From NCBI GenBank assembly GCA_944371685.1, contig CALVXV010000009.1:1-20558 (forward strand): a stretch of DNA of 20,558 nucleotides, written 5' to 3'. Both the position numbers and the translations under genes were made by a program. This DNA is from an uncultured Bacilli bacterium. GTDB taxonomy: Bacteria > Bacillota_I > Bacilli_A > RF39 > UBA660. Position 1 is the first letter of the stretch. Each line of letters opens with the position of its first letter. This document shows, one piece after another, positions 6,950-14,361 of the stretch. The notes below the pieces were generated by a model. It saw only the letters and a program-made list of their open reading frames with translations, was not told where the DNA came from and did no database searches.

Positions 6950-7127
6950 CATTAATTTCAATAGCTTCAGTTGGACAACCTTCAGCGGCCATTTTTACAT
7001 CGTCATTAATTTCATCTTTTATGACTTTTGCTAATCCATCATCATCAAATTCAAAGACTTCTGGACAGGTAGCCGTACATGCGCCACAGCCGATGCATTT
7101 GTCTTTGTTTATGGTAACTTTTGTCAT
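6936..7127 (-). CDS. Single [4Fe-4S] ferredoxin
   Basis: 63 residues, a small cytoplasmic electron carrier. CIGCGACTATCP near the N-terminus supplies three cluster ligands (C-x2-C-x2-C) and GCPTEAI near the C-terminus the fourth. The rest matches one-cluster ferredoxins such as those of Thermotoga and Bacillus (EVFEFDDDGLAKV, then AAEGCPTEAI). The fourth Cys of the first motif (the one in TCPEVF) has no second Cys partner in the middle of the protein, whereas in Thermotoga ferredoxin the equivalent Cys forms a disulphide. The start is the ATG at 7127 with GGAGGT at 7140-7135; the longer frame upstream lies before that ribosome site. It is divergent from the next gene and followed by its own terminator. 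Confidence 0.93.
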   Translation of the reverse strand: MTKVTINKDKCIGCGACTATCPEVFEFDDDGLAKVIKDEINDDVKMAAEGCPTEAIEINEENK

Positions 7128-7146
7128 TTTTAATACCTCCATAAAA

Positions 7147-7175
7147 ATTATAAATAAAACTAGTAAAAAAAGCAA
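7147..7175 (-). promoter_or_regulatory. Promoter of the ferredoxin gene
   Basis: On the minus strand TTGCTT (7175-7170), a 17-bp spacer and a perfect TATAAT (7152-7147). The predicted start near 7140 coincides with the GGAGGT ribosome site, so the leader is very short. Confidence 0.55.
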
Positions 7176-7232
7176 GTGTTACTTTTAAAATACGACAAAA
7201 TATGATATTATTAATAATAAGAGGTGGTAGTG

Positions 7233-8024
7233 GTGGCATCAAGGATGGAGAGGTATTACAAGAAGGAAATTCAAGGTAATTCTAGGACTAAACGTAATAC
7301 TAGACTTTATAATAGTATTTATTCTTATGGTAAGTATAGTAATATTGAAGGGATTGCTTCTATTGATAATACTAATGAGATAGATATTACGAAAGTTAAG
7401 AAGATGCTTGATAATAGAGAAAAGTATCAAGCTGAGAGAAGATATAGAAAACTGACTAATGATGAGCCGGTTCAAGATTTACCGGTAATGCGCAGCAAAT
7501 ATAAAGATGATAATGAACGAACTTATGATATTATGGATGTTTTGTCTAAGGCTAGAGAAAAAAAGGAACCTGATGATAAGGAGCGAGTACTTAGTAAAAC
7601 TAGTTATGATGTTTTAAAGAGTTTGGATTTAAAAAGGCAGGTAAATAGACAAGATTTATATGATGATGGTTTGGATAGTATGGTTCATACTATTTCTAAT
7701 ACTAGCGCACTTAACAAGTTAGATGATGCATCTTTGGCAGCTGATTTGTTTAGTGATTTACAAGGGCATGATGAAAATACGCAGGTTGGTCAAATTAATG
7801 ATATAAAAGAATTGATTAAAACTCAGCAGTACGATAAAAAAGAACAAACTATGGATAATTCGTTCTTTACATCTGATTTAAAATTAAAGAAAAAAGATTT
7901 TGTTGGCTATGGTGATGAGAATAAAAAAGGTTCAGTGTTTAAGACTATTTTTGTGACAATTCTTATTTTGGGTATTATTGCGGTGATTGGTATTTTGATT
8001 GTTCAAAAGTTAGGTCTTTTTTAA
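7233..8024 (+). CDS. C-terminally membrane-anchored charged protein, unknown
   Basis: 263 residues of a family I do not recognise. Residues 1-235 are hydrophilic and very rich in Lys, Asp, Glu, Asn and Ser, beginning basic (RYYKKEIQGNSRTKRNTR), with short possible helices (DITKVKKMLDNREKYQAERRYRK near 50-75) and probably much disorder. One hydrophobic segment follows (about 237-260, FKTIFVTILILGIIAVIGILIV), then QKLGLF. With no signal peptide, the topology should be N-terminus in the cytoplasm with a tail anchor. The start is probably the GTG at 7233 (or 7230) after GAGGTGG (7221-7227); an internal ATG at 7245 is the alternative. The gene is divergent from ferredoxin, and its last 15 nt overlap the convergent germination operon. 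Confidence 0.75.
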   Translation: MASRMERYYKKEIQGNSRTKRNTRLYNSIYSYGKYSNIEGIASIDNTNEIDITKVKKMLDNREKYQAERRYRKLTNDEPVQDLPVMRSKYKDDNERTYDIMDVLSKAREKKEPDDKERVLSKTSYDVLKSLDLKRQVNRQDLYDDGLDSMVHTISNTSALNKLDDASLAADLFSDLQGHDENTQVGQINDIKELIKTQQYDKKEQTMDNSFFTSDLKLKKKDFVGYGDENKKGSVFKTIFVTILILGIIAVIGILIVQKLGLF

Positions 8025-9083
8025 ACTTTTAAAGAAGGTTATTAGAGGAATAATTAAATAAGCTATATATAGAATGTATATTAATTGATGCTCAAAGTAG
8101 GCAATTTCGGTACCTTTAGTTATAAAGATAATACCGGTTAAAAAAGCGGTAATTAAACAAACGATAATCATAATGATATTGTTTGTTTTTTCTTTGATTT
8201 GAAAGGTTTCTTCTAAGGCTTTTTTGATGAAGAAAAGGGAGATTATGATTTGAACAAAGAGAGCTAAAAACCATTCTAGGGATAATATACTTTCAACTCT
8301 ATCAATGATATCTAAGACACTGACTCTTTTTAAAAGGTGGAAGCTAGGGTAGTTGTATAGCTCTGATAGATGAATGCCAAATATACTGATGGTTAGAAAT
8401 ACGACATTTAAAAGTGAAAGTCCGCTGATGAGATAGAAGATGAAGCTTTTTTTAGGAGAGTAGTTAATAATGTTGTTTTTAGGAATAATGTTTAAAAGAA
8501 ATAAGGGGACAATGTTGAAACCGATGAAGCAGAAAGTTCCATATAAAATATTGCTTGGATTATTATTTAAAATGGGTTTGATATTATTGATATTGATGTT
8601 ACCGACAAGGCCTGATAATATTATAACAATAAAGAATAGTGATATATAAAACATGATAAGACTTACTTTACTAAAAGTATGGAAGTTTTTGGTTATGGTA
8701 TAAATTACTGGAAGTATTAAGGTGATAATTATTATTATGGTTGGTGTGCGATATAAGTACTGGGAGTCTATAAAGTGAACGATTATCCAAAAGCTACATA
8801 TGGCAAAAATTAAAGTACTGGCAATTAGAATAAGATTTAAGATAGTGCCAAATTTGCCTAATATTTTTTTATTGATTTGAATAATGTTTTTATCTGGATA
8901 TTTGTTTTTTAAATATGAATATAGAGAAATTGGAAGTAAGCCGATGATGATAGCAATAAGTATGCTTATCCAGGAGTCTTGGTGAGCGGTGTGCAGAAGT
9001 ATTTCGGCGGTTATTTCGATAAAGGTGGCTCTAGTTAGGAACCACAAAAGGGTATTATATTCTAATGAGGTTATTTTTTTCAT
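8010..9083 (-). CDS. gerAB: Spore germination receptor B subunit, APC-type permease
   Basis: 357 residues with about ten membrane segments, matching GerAB-family endospore germination permeases (an APC-superfamily subgroup). The N-terminus (KKITSLEYNTLLWFLTRATFIEITAEIL) corresponds to the first helix, and lengths near 360 residues are normal. Known role: the B subunit sits in the spore inner membrane and helps bind the amino-acid or other germinant. It is the last gene of the operon; its ATG overlaps the gerAC-like stop (ATGA) and has a strong AAAGGAGG site. The subfamily (GerA, GerB, GerK or other) and the germinant cannot be assigned. Its end overlaps the convergent gene by 15 nt with no clear terminator. 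Confidence 0.93.
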   Translation of the reverse strand: MKKITSLEYNTLLWFLTRATFIEITAEILLHTAHQDSWISILIAIIIGLLPISLYSYLKNKYPDKNIIQINKKILGKFGTILNLILIASTLIFAICSFWIIVHFIDSQYLYRTPTIIIIITLILPVIYTITKNFHTFSKVSLIMFYISLFFIVIILSGLVGNININNIKPILNNNPSNILYGTFCFIGFNIVPLFLLNIIPKNNIINYSPKKSFIFYLISGLSLLNVVFLTISIFGIHLSELYNYPSFHLLKRVSVLDIIDRVESILSLEWFLALFVQIIISLFFIKKALEETFQIKEKTNNIIMIIVCLITAFLTGIIFITKGTEIAYFEHQLIYILYIAYLIIPLITFFKSLKKT

Positions 9084-10261
9084 GATTTTTCCTCCTTTAT
9101 CGTGTTTAGTAAGGAACCAGTAGCGTCTATTTTTAAATTGGTTTTAATTTGGACATTTAGATTAGGAAAGTATTTAGAGTTCCAATTTTTTTCTAGTTTT
9201 TTCCACTTTTGAGGGTTATTTTTATATATTAGATTACCAAAGCCAAAGATATCGGCTTTATATTTACTTTGGACGTTTTTGACGATTTTAGTTAAGTCTT
9301 TGGTTAGGGATTTAGACCAAGCTTTTTCTATTTTATTTATTTCTTTATAATCTTGAATGTCTATTTTGTTATTAATATTATAGATGTCGCCAATGCCACT
9401 AATAGTAATTTCGACGTTTTGCTTATCTTTAATTTTAATTTTAGATTTTAAAGAGTAAGTTTCAATACTGATATCTTCATTTTGATATTTGACATTGTAG
9501 TTTACTTCTTTGGCTTCGCCTTTTAAAACGTTAATGGCCCAGCTTTCTTTTTCAGTGGAGAAGCTTTGTAATTTATCACCTTTATATATGGCAAGAGGAC
9601 CTAAAACGAGATAGGATTCTGGTTCGGTGGTTTCGAGATTTTTTTCATTGCTACCTTCTTTGACACTACCTTTGATGGTGATGGATGGTAAGACAGGATC
9701 GTAGCCTTTTTCTAATATTTGACTTACGAAGTTACTATAGGTAATAGATGAGGCGATTGATTTGGTTTCGGAATTGGATTCGATTAGCGTGGCGATACTT
9801 TGTGATGGAAATGATTCTAGGGGTGAGACTATTTTTAAGATATTTTTGGCTTTTTCGTCTTTGGCTTGTAGAAGATAGAATTTTTTTCTAGTTTGAGGGT
9901 TACGAAGAAGCCAGTCAGATATTTTTAAGAAACCATCTTTAGCAATTTCTTCGGAGATTATAACGACATTGATGTGACCTAGATATATTTGTTTTGGCAC
10001 TATTTGTTCAATTGATTTAGAGGCTTCGGCGATGGTTTTGCCTTTACTTGAATAAACAGTTGTTTTAGCTTCACCTTCTTTAGCAGAAGTTTGGGCTTTG
10101 GGAGAGTTGGCGATGAGGAAGCTTAGTTCATATTCGTCATCAGTTTTATCAAAGGCGACTGCGGTGACTATGGATAGGTTGTTTAATTCTTCATAGCCAT
10201 TACAACCGGTTAAGGTCATGGTGATAATGAAAGATGCTAGAAGTAAAATTATTTTTTTCAT
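9080..10261 (-). CDS. gerAC: Spore germination receptor C subunit, Ger(x)C lipoprotein
   Basis: 393 residues. A lipoprotein signal ends in LTGC (Cys 20), followed by NGYEELNNLSIVTAVAFDK, the usual Ger(x)C opening (germination proteins commonly have W/YxELN near here). Other family traits are the GHINVVIISEEIAKDG segment near residue 95, LRNPQTRKKFYLL near 120, and a C-terminal domain with DIFGFGNLIYKNNPQKW near residue 340. Known role: a lipid-anchored subunit on the outer face of the spore inner membrane, required with A and B for response to germinant. Its start has AAAGGAGG and overlaps the gerAA stop by 4 nt. It lies between A and B, not last as in B. subtilis gerA. Confidence 0.94.
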   Translation of the reverse strand: MKKIILLLASFIITMTLTGCNGYEELNNLSIVTAVAFDKTDDEYELSFLIANSPKAQTSAKEGEAKTTVYSSKGKTIAEASKSIEQIVPKQIYLGHINVVIISEEIAKDGFLKISDWLLRNPQTRKKFYLLQAKDEKAKNILKIVSPLESFPSQSIATLIESNSETKSIASSITYSNFVSQILEKGYDPVLPSITIKGSVKEGSNEKNLETTEPESYLVLGPLAIYKGDKLQSFSTEKESWAINVLKGEAKEVNYNVKYQNEDISIETYSLKSKIKIKDKQNVEITISGIGDIYNINNKIDIQDYKEINKIEKAWSKSLTKDLTKIVKNVQSKYKADIFGFGNLIYKNNPQKWKKLEKNWNSKYFPNLNVQIKTNLKIDATGSLLNTIKEEKS

Positions 10262-11718
10262 TTTGTCCTCCTTTGTCTATGGGGATTTAGAGTACTTATG
10301 TAATCTGGTCTATTTATAATTTTTTCTTCGGGAGCTTTATAGATGGCATTGTTTTGATCTTTTTTAGAAAAAGGAGCAAATGGTGATAGGTAACTTGTTT
10401 CGAGGTTTTCTAACGATGATAGTTTGACGAGCCAGATAATAGCAAAGGCTAAAATACCGATGATACCTAAAATACTGGCAGCTAGTATGAAGATGAAGCG
10501 CCATGACCTAATACCGTTCATGAAGTCGATGTCGGTGAAAACGAGGCTACAGATGGAAGTAAAAGCAACGACGATGACGGTTATAGGTGAGACGATGCCG
10601 GCGTCGACGGCCGCTTGACCTAGGACTAAAGCGCCAACGATACTCATGGCGGCGGACATACTACTGGGACTTCTTAAATCGCTTTCTCTCAATATTTCAA
10701 AGATGGTTGTTAATAAGATTATTTCAAAAGTGGTTGGAAAGGGGACACCTTCTCTTTGGATGGCTAGAGATATTAATAATTTATCGGGGATGGTGTTTTG
10801 GTCATAGGTGGTTATAGCGATGTAAATAGCTGGGGTAAAGACGGTTATAATTAAAGCAGCTATTCTTAAGATTCTAGTGAAGGTGATATTAGATGATTTT
10901 TGATTTTGGTCCTCAGAGGTATGGAGATAGTCGATTAGGACATTTGGTAAGATTAAAGTGAAGGGACAGTTTTCGACGAATATGACAATTTTTCCAGATA
11001 GTAAGGCTTGGGAGACGACGTCAGGTCTTTCGGTACTTTGAATTTGGGGAAAGACAGATTTTTCTTTGATTAAATAATCTTTGATATTACCACTATCTAA
11101 AACGCCATCAACATCAATTTTTTTAAGTCTTTTTTTTATTTCTTTTAATTTTTTAGGATCGGCAATACCATTTATGTAAGCGATGCTGACTCGGGTTTGG
11201 GTTCTTCGGCCTAATTTTAGTTCATCAAACCAAAGATTTGAGTCTTTGATTCGTTTTCTAATTAAACCAAGGTTTTTAGAATGACTTTCAGTAAAACTAT
11301 CTTTAGAACCTCTAAGTATTGGTTCGCTGGTTGATTCGGTAACGCCTCTATCTAAGTTGGCTCTTGTTTCCATGACGATGGCTTCTTCTATGCCGTCGGT
11401 TACAATAATAGTAAAACCACTTGATAAGAAGTAGGGAAACTGTGAATAGTCATTTATGGTAAATAACTGGCTATTAAATAGGTTGTTTTTTAGGGCATCA
11501 AAAATGTTTTGAAATAGAGTTTTATTATTGCCGGCATACAAGGTTCCCTTGATGATAAAGTCACTGATGGTGCTGGCTTGGGATGAGCTTTCGAGAAAAA
11601 TAATACCGACATTGATACCTTTGAAATTTATAAGTCTAGTGTTGATATCGGGGCTATTACCATATAGTTTTTTGGTTTTTTCGATGACTTTTTTGGCATT
11701 TTTTTCAATTTTTTCCAT
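10258..11718 (-). CDS. gerAA: Spore germination receptor A subunit
   Basis: 486 residues, GerA family. A soluble N-terminal domain (about 1-275) contains EPILRGSKDSFTES and RRTQTRVSIAYINGIAD, variants of the family's GPRDGF and R-Sx-V-x-Y motifs. Membrane segments fill about 280-440, including REGVPFPTTFE and LVLGQAAVDAGIVSP, which are diagnostic. A basic tail (about 440-486) ends NPHRQRRTK. Known role: the A subunit assembles with B and C into the germinosome receptor and probably forms an ion channel pore. The start is the ATG at 11718 with TAGGAAT upstream. It is the first gene of the A-C-B operon and divergent from the Fic-like gene. A sigma-G-like element precedes it. Confidence 0.95.
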   Translation of the reverse strand: MEKIEKNAKKVIEKTKKLYGNSPDINTRLINFKGINVGIIFLESSSQASTISDFIIKGTLYAGNNKTLFQNIFDALKNNLFNSQLFTINDYSQFPYFLSSGFTIIVTDGIEEAIVMETRANLDRGVTESTSEPILRGSKDSFTESHSKNLGLIRKRIKDSNLWFDELKLGRRTQTRVSIAYINGIADPKKLKEIKKRLKKIDVDGVLDSGNIKDYLIKEKSVFPQIQSTERPDVVSQALLSGKIVIFVENCPFTLILPNVLIDYLHTSEDQNQKSSNITFTRILRIAALIITVFTPAIYIAITTYDQNTIPDKLLISLAIQREGVPFPTTFEIILLTTIFEILRESDLRSPSSMSAAMSIVGALVLGQAAVDAGIVSPITVIVVAFTSICSLVFTDIDFMNGIRSWRFIFILAASILGIIGILAFAIIWLVKLSSLENLETSYLSPFAPFSKKDQNNAIYKAPEEKIINRPDYISTLNPHRQRRTK

Positions 11719-11740
11719 AATATTCCTACTTTCCTTTTTA

Positions 11741-11769
11741 TATTATGGGCAAAATGTTTTTGTTTATGT
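11741..11769 (-). promoter_or_regulatory. Candidate sigma-G promoter of the ger operon
   Basis: On the minus strand CATAATA (11747-11741) fits the sigma-G -10 pattern CATnnTA, and ACATA (11769-11765), 17 bp upstream, fits the weak -35 pattern GnATR except for its first base. The expected start near 11734 leaves room for the ribosome site. Forespore expression by sigma-G is known for B. subtilis ger operons; its use here is inferred. Confidence 0.4.
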
Positions 11770-11803
11770 TATAATTCTTAGAAAGCAAGTTTAATTTATT
11801 TAT

Positions 11804-11848
11804 AGTGTGAAACTTTTTTTGACAAAAAAGCGAAAAATGTTTCACACT
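11804..11848 (+). promoter_or_regulatory. Large inverted repeat, probable operator of the Fic gene
   Basis: AGTGTGAAAC (11804-11813) and GTTTCACACT (11839-11848) are a perfect 10-bp inverted repeat with centres 35 bp apart. Between them a T6-GAC-A6 element (11815-11829) is itself roughly self-complementary. The right arm overlaps the -35 region of the downstream promoter, so it looks like a repressor site or a paired site for a looping dimer. It is upstream of both divergent transcription units, so it is not a terminator. Confidence 0.6.
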
Positions 11849-11859
11849 TTTGCTTAAGG

Positions 11860-11868
11860 TGTTATAAT
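11860..11868 (+). promoter_or_regulatory. Extended -10 promoter of the Fic-like gene
   Basis: TGTTATAAT is a perfect TGn extended -10. The -35 position (11840-11845, TTTCAC) is poor and lies inside the right arm of the inverted repeat, so binding there should affect transcription directly. Confidence 0.65.
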
Positions 11869-11889
11869 ATAGTAAAAGGAATTGATAAT

Positions 11890-12825
11890 ATGAAGAATGA
11901 TTTTGAATTGATGAATGTTTTAGCGCGCAAACAGGATTTAGAAGAAAGATTAGCTTCCATGATTTATGGCTCGATAGAGGTAAGAGAAAAAGATGGGAAG
12001 AATTATATTTATTTACATTATAGAGATAATGGTGTGCTTACTACAAAGTATGTGGGTGAATATTCAGATGCGATGTATAATTTGATTTTGAGTAATAATG
12101 TAGAGGTAAAGAAAATAAAGAAGGAAATTAAAACTTTAGAAAAAAAGTTGAAAGAATTAGGGTACAGTTCACGAGAGTTAAGTGATAAGGTGAAATTAAA
12201 TATTGATTTTGCGAAAAGAAATATGGTTAATACTATTTATGATCAAGCAATATTGGAAGGCGTTGCAACTACTTTTGTAGATACTGAAAATATTATTGAA
12301 GGTGGGAAAGTAAATAATATGACTTCTGATGATATTATGAAAATTGTTAATTTAAAACATGCTTGGGAATTTATTTTAAATGAAGATGTTATTTTATCTT
12401 TAGATAATTTTTATTTACTTTCACAGATTAATAAATTAGTTATAGAAGGGTTTTATTATAATGCGGGTGTAGTTAGAAGTACGCCAGTTAGAATAGGAGG
12501 AACAAAGTGGTTTTTTAGCATTCCTGTTCAAAGTGAGATAATAAGTGAATTAGAGGCAATAATAAATAGTGATTTAAATGGAGTAGATAAAGCTACCGAA
12601 TTACTTTTGTATGTGATGAAAAGGCAAATATTTATTGATGGTAATAAGAGAACGGCAGTTTTGTTTGCTAATCATTATTTGATTTCCAATGGTTTAGGAA
12701 TAATTGCTATACCAGCTGATTTGACAGATGAATATAAGAAGTTATTAATTTTATATTATGAAGGTCAGGATGAAGATAAAATAAAGTTATTTTTAAAAGA
12801 AAAATGTTATATGGCATTGAAGTGA
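11890..12825 (+). CDS. Fic/Doc-like protein with His-to-Gln change in the active motif
   Basis: 311 residues. A Fic core at about 120-300 carries, at residues 246-254, QIFIDGNKR in place of the canonical HxFx(D/E)GN(G/K)R. The catalytic His is Gln (codon CAA at 12625-12627), while Phe, Asp, Gly-Asn and Arg are kept. Lys after the Asn recalls Doc kinases (NKR) more than AMP-transferring Fic (NGR). Residues 131-139 (DTENIIEGG) occupy the place of the class II inhibitory helix but lack its Ser/Thr in register. The N-terminal region (1-92) has a KNYIYLHYRDNGVLTTKYVGE-like beta module and a basic coiled coil (70-92). Normal Fic enzymes transfer AMP, UMP or phosphate to protein hydroxyls; whether this one is inactive or has changed chemistry is unknown. 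The start follows AAAGGA at 11875-11880. No separate small antitoxin gene is seen. The rRNA methyltransferase starts 8 nt later. Confidence 0.82.
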   Translation: MKNDFELMNVLARKQDLEERLASMIYGSIEVREKDGKNYIYLHYRDNGVLTTKYVGEYSDAMYNLILSNNVEVKKIKKEIKTLEKKLKELGYSSRELSDKVKLNIDFAKRNMVNTIYDQAILEGVATTFVDTENIIEGGKVNNMTSDDIMKIVNLKHAWEFILNEDVILSLDNFYLLSQINKLVIEGFYYNAGVVRSTPVRIGGTKWFFSIPVQSEIISELEAIINSDLNGVDKATELLLYVMKRQIFIDGNKRTAVLFANHYLISNGLGIIAIPADLTDEYKKLLILYYEGQDEDKIKLFLKEKCYMALK

Positions 12826-12833
12826 GGATAAAT

Positions 12834-14018
12834 ATGGAAGATGTTTTAGTTAAGTGTGAAAAATTAGATCATTTTGGTAGAGGACTTGGTCATGTTTTAG
12901 GAAAAATTATTTTTGTACCTAATTTGTTACCATCAGAAGAAGCTTTGGTTAAAATTGTGCTTGATAAGAAAAAATATATGATAGGCGAGGTTATTCAGTT
13001 AGTTAAGAGGTCTAATGATAGAATAGAGCCTAAATGTTTATATGAAAACTGTGGATGCGGTCTTAAAAATTTAGATTATTTTAAAACTTTGAAATTTAAA
13101 AAGAGTAAGCTTATAGAAATTTTAAAAAGGTATAGTAATTTAGAAGGTGTAGTTAAAGAGATTGTTTCTAGTGATGATATTTATGGATATAGAAATAAAA
13201 TAACTTTGAAGGTGAAAAATGGAAAGATAGGTTATTTTAAAAATGGGACAAATGAGTTAATAGAAATTAGTAGATGTGCGATTGCTAGTAAAAAAAGTAA
13301 TGAGATAATTTCTATTTTAAAAAAAAGTGATTTAAGTGAAGTCAAAGAAGTTATAATTAAAGATTTTGGCGAGCTTATGGTTATAGTTAAGGGAAATATG
13401 AATGTAGATTTATTAAAGCCTTTAGCTAGCTCTATTTATATTAATGATAATTTAGTTTATGGAAAAGAAAATATTATAGCCAAGCTTGGTGAATTTAAGT
13501 TTTATGTTTCTAAGGATTCATTTTTTCAAGTTAATATGAATGTGGCATTTAAGCTTTATAATAAGGTTTTGGAATATTTGAAAAATTCTAATAGTAAAAG
13601 GGTTTTAGATTTATATTGCGGAACTGGAACGATTAGTTTATTTTTGAGTAAGTATTTTGATGAAGTGATAGGCACGGAGATAAATGAAGAAGCTATTTGC
13701 TGTGCGAATTTAAATAAAGAGTTAAATAATATTGTTAATGTTAGATTTATATGTGGAGATGTAAGTGAGGAGATTCACTATTTAAAGGCGGATAATATAG
13801 TTGTGGATCCGCCAAGAAGTGGTTTAACTAATGAAGGAATTAATGATATTTTAAAGATTGGCCCTGATAGGATTGTTTATGTTTCATGTGATCCGATGAC
13901 TTTGGCGAGAGATTTAAAGTTGTTTAAAGGAAAATATGAAGTTAAAGAAGTAACACTATTTGATATGTTCCCTTGGACATATCATGTGGAAAGTGTTTGT
14001 TTATTAATTAGAAAATAA
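12834..14018 (+). CDS. rlmCD: 23S rRNA (uracil-5-)-methyltransferase, RlmCD/TrmA family
   Basis: 394 residues. An N-terminal TRAM/OB domain (1-57), an iron-sulphur Cys cluster region (C68, C73, C75 and C148) and a C-terminal SAM-dependent methyltransferase domain: SAM motif LDLYCGTGTISL (about 262-273), DPPRSGL (about 326-332) and the catalytic Cys in YVSCDP (C352). The family makes 5-methyluridine in 23S rRNA (RlmCD, positions 747 and 1939) or in tRNA (TrmA); the TRAM domain and Cys cluster favour the rRNA enzymes. The first three Cys are closer together (C-x4-C-x-C) than the usual C-x5-C-x2-C. The start is the ATG at 12834 after GAGGAT; an in-frame ATG at 12804 lies inside the Fic gene and lacks a ribosome site. 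It is cotranscribed with the Fic-like gene. Confidence 0.9.
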   Translation: MEDVLVKCEKLDHFGRGLGHVLGKIIFVPNLLPSEEALVKIVLDKKKYMIGEVIQLVKRSNDRIEPKCLYENCGCGLKNLDYFKTLKFKKSKLIEILKRYSNLEGVVKEIVSSDDIYGYRNKITLKVKNGKIGYFKNGTNELIEISRCAIASKKSNEIISILKKSDLSEVKEVIIKDFGELMVIVKGNMNVDLLKPLASSIYINDNLVYGKENIIAKLGEFKFYVSKDSFFQVNMNVAFKLYNKVLEYLKNSNSKRVLDLYCGTGTISLFLSKYFDEVIGTEINEEAICCANLNKELNNIVNVRFICGDVSEEIHYLKADNIVVDPPRSGLTNEGINDILKIGPDRIVYVSCDPMTLARDLKLFKGKYEVKEVTLFDMFPWTYHVESVCLLIRK

Positions 14019-14036
14019 ATATTGGAGGGTATGAGA

Positions 14037-14291
14037 ATGTATGAGTTTTTAGAAAATAAAATTGTGTATAAAGTAGGGGGCATTGAGAAAGGTGTTTTGG
14101 AGTTTAGAGTAGTTGGCAGGCAAGCTGATATTTATCATACATATGTTGATGATGATTTAAGAGGACAAGGAATTGCTTCTAAACTTGTAGAAATGGCTTT
14201 TGATTATTTTGAAAAAAATGGTTATGAAGTTAGGTGTTCATGCTCTTATGCAAAAAATTGGGCGATAAAGCATGATAAGAAAATTCTATAA
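14037..14291 (+). CDS. Small GNAT-family acetyltransferase (YjdJ/NATD1-like)
   Basis: 84 residues, a minimal GNAT fold of the one-domain type (PF14542-like). HTYVDDDLRGQGIASKLVEMAFDY-type residues provide the R/Q-x-x-G-x-A acetyl-CoA loop (RGQGIA), and the C-terminal CSYAKNWAIKHDK is the usual ending of this subfamily. It probably transfers an acetyl group from acetyl-CoA; the acceptor is unknown. The start is the ATG at 14037, 7 nt after GGAGGG (14024-14029). An ATG at 14031 is too close to that site, and a TTG at 14022 overlaps it. It follows the methyltransferase by 18 nt, so it is the third gene of the Fic operon. Its stop is inside the terminator stem. Confidence 0.88.
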   Translation: MYEFLENKIVYKVGGIEKGVLEFRVVGRQADIYHTYVDDDLRGQGIASKLVEMAFDYFEKNGYEVRCSCSYAKNWAIKHDKKIL

Positions 14292-14316
14292 GTTTGATAC
14301 TTATAGTTTTTCTTTT
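14286..14316 (+). terminator. Terminator containing the GNAT stop codon
   Basis: CTATAAG (14286-14292) pairs with CTTATAG (14300-14306), extendable by one A-T pair, and TTTTTCTTTTG follows. The GNAT stop TAA (14289-14291) is in the left arm. Confidence 0.75.
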
Positions 14317-14326
14317 GTATAAATAC

Positions 14327-14335
14327 TGATATAAT
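14327..14335 (+). promoter_or_regulatory. Extended -10 promoter of the ADP-ribosylglycohydrolase operon
   Basis: TGATATAAT is a perfect TGn extended -10, 27 nt before the ATG at 14362. No good -35 is seen; the corresponding position falls in the T tract of the preceding terminator. Confidence 0.6.
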
Positions 14336-14361
14336 AGTTTTAGTAGTTAGAAGGTAGATAT

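Noticed and set aside
6940..7242. Plus-strand and longer minus-strand frames around the ferredoxin gene
   Set aside because: They are frame shadows of ferredoxin; the ferredoxin start is fixed by GGAGGT at 7140-7135 and by family alignment.
10424..10817. Two overlapping plus-strand open frames opposite gerAA
   Set aside because: They lie antisense inside a clearly conserved gene, have no ribosome site and no recognisable protein features.
11804..11848. Inverted repeat considered as a CIRCE/HrcA site or terminator
   Set aside because: The arms do not match the TTAGCACTC/GAGTGCTAA consensus, the spacing is too wide, and neither gene ends there.
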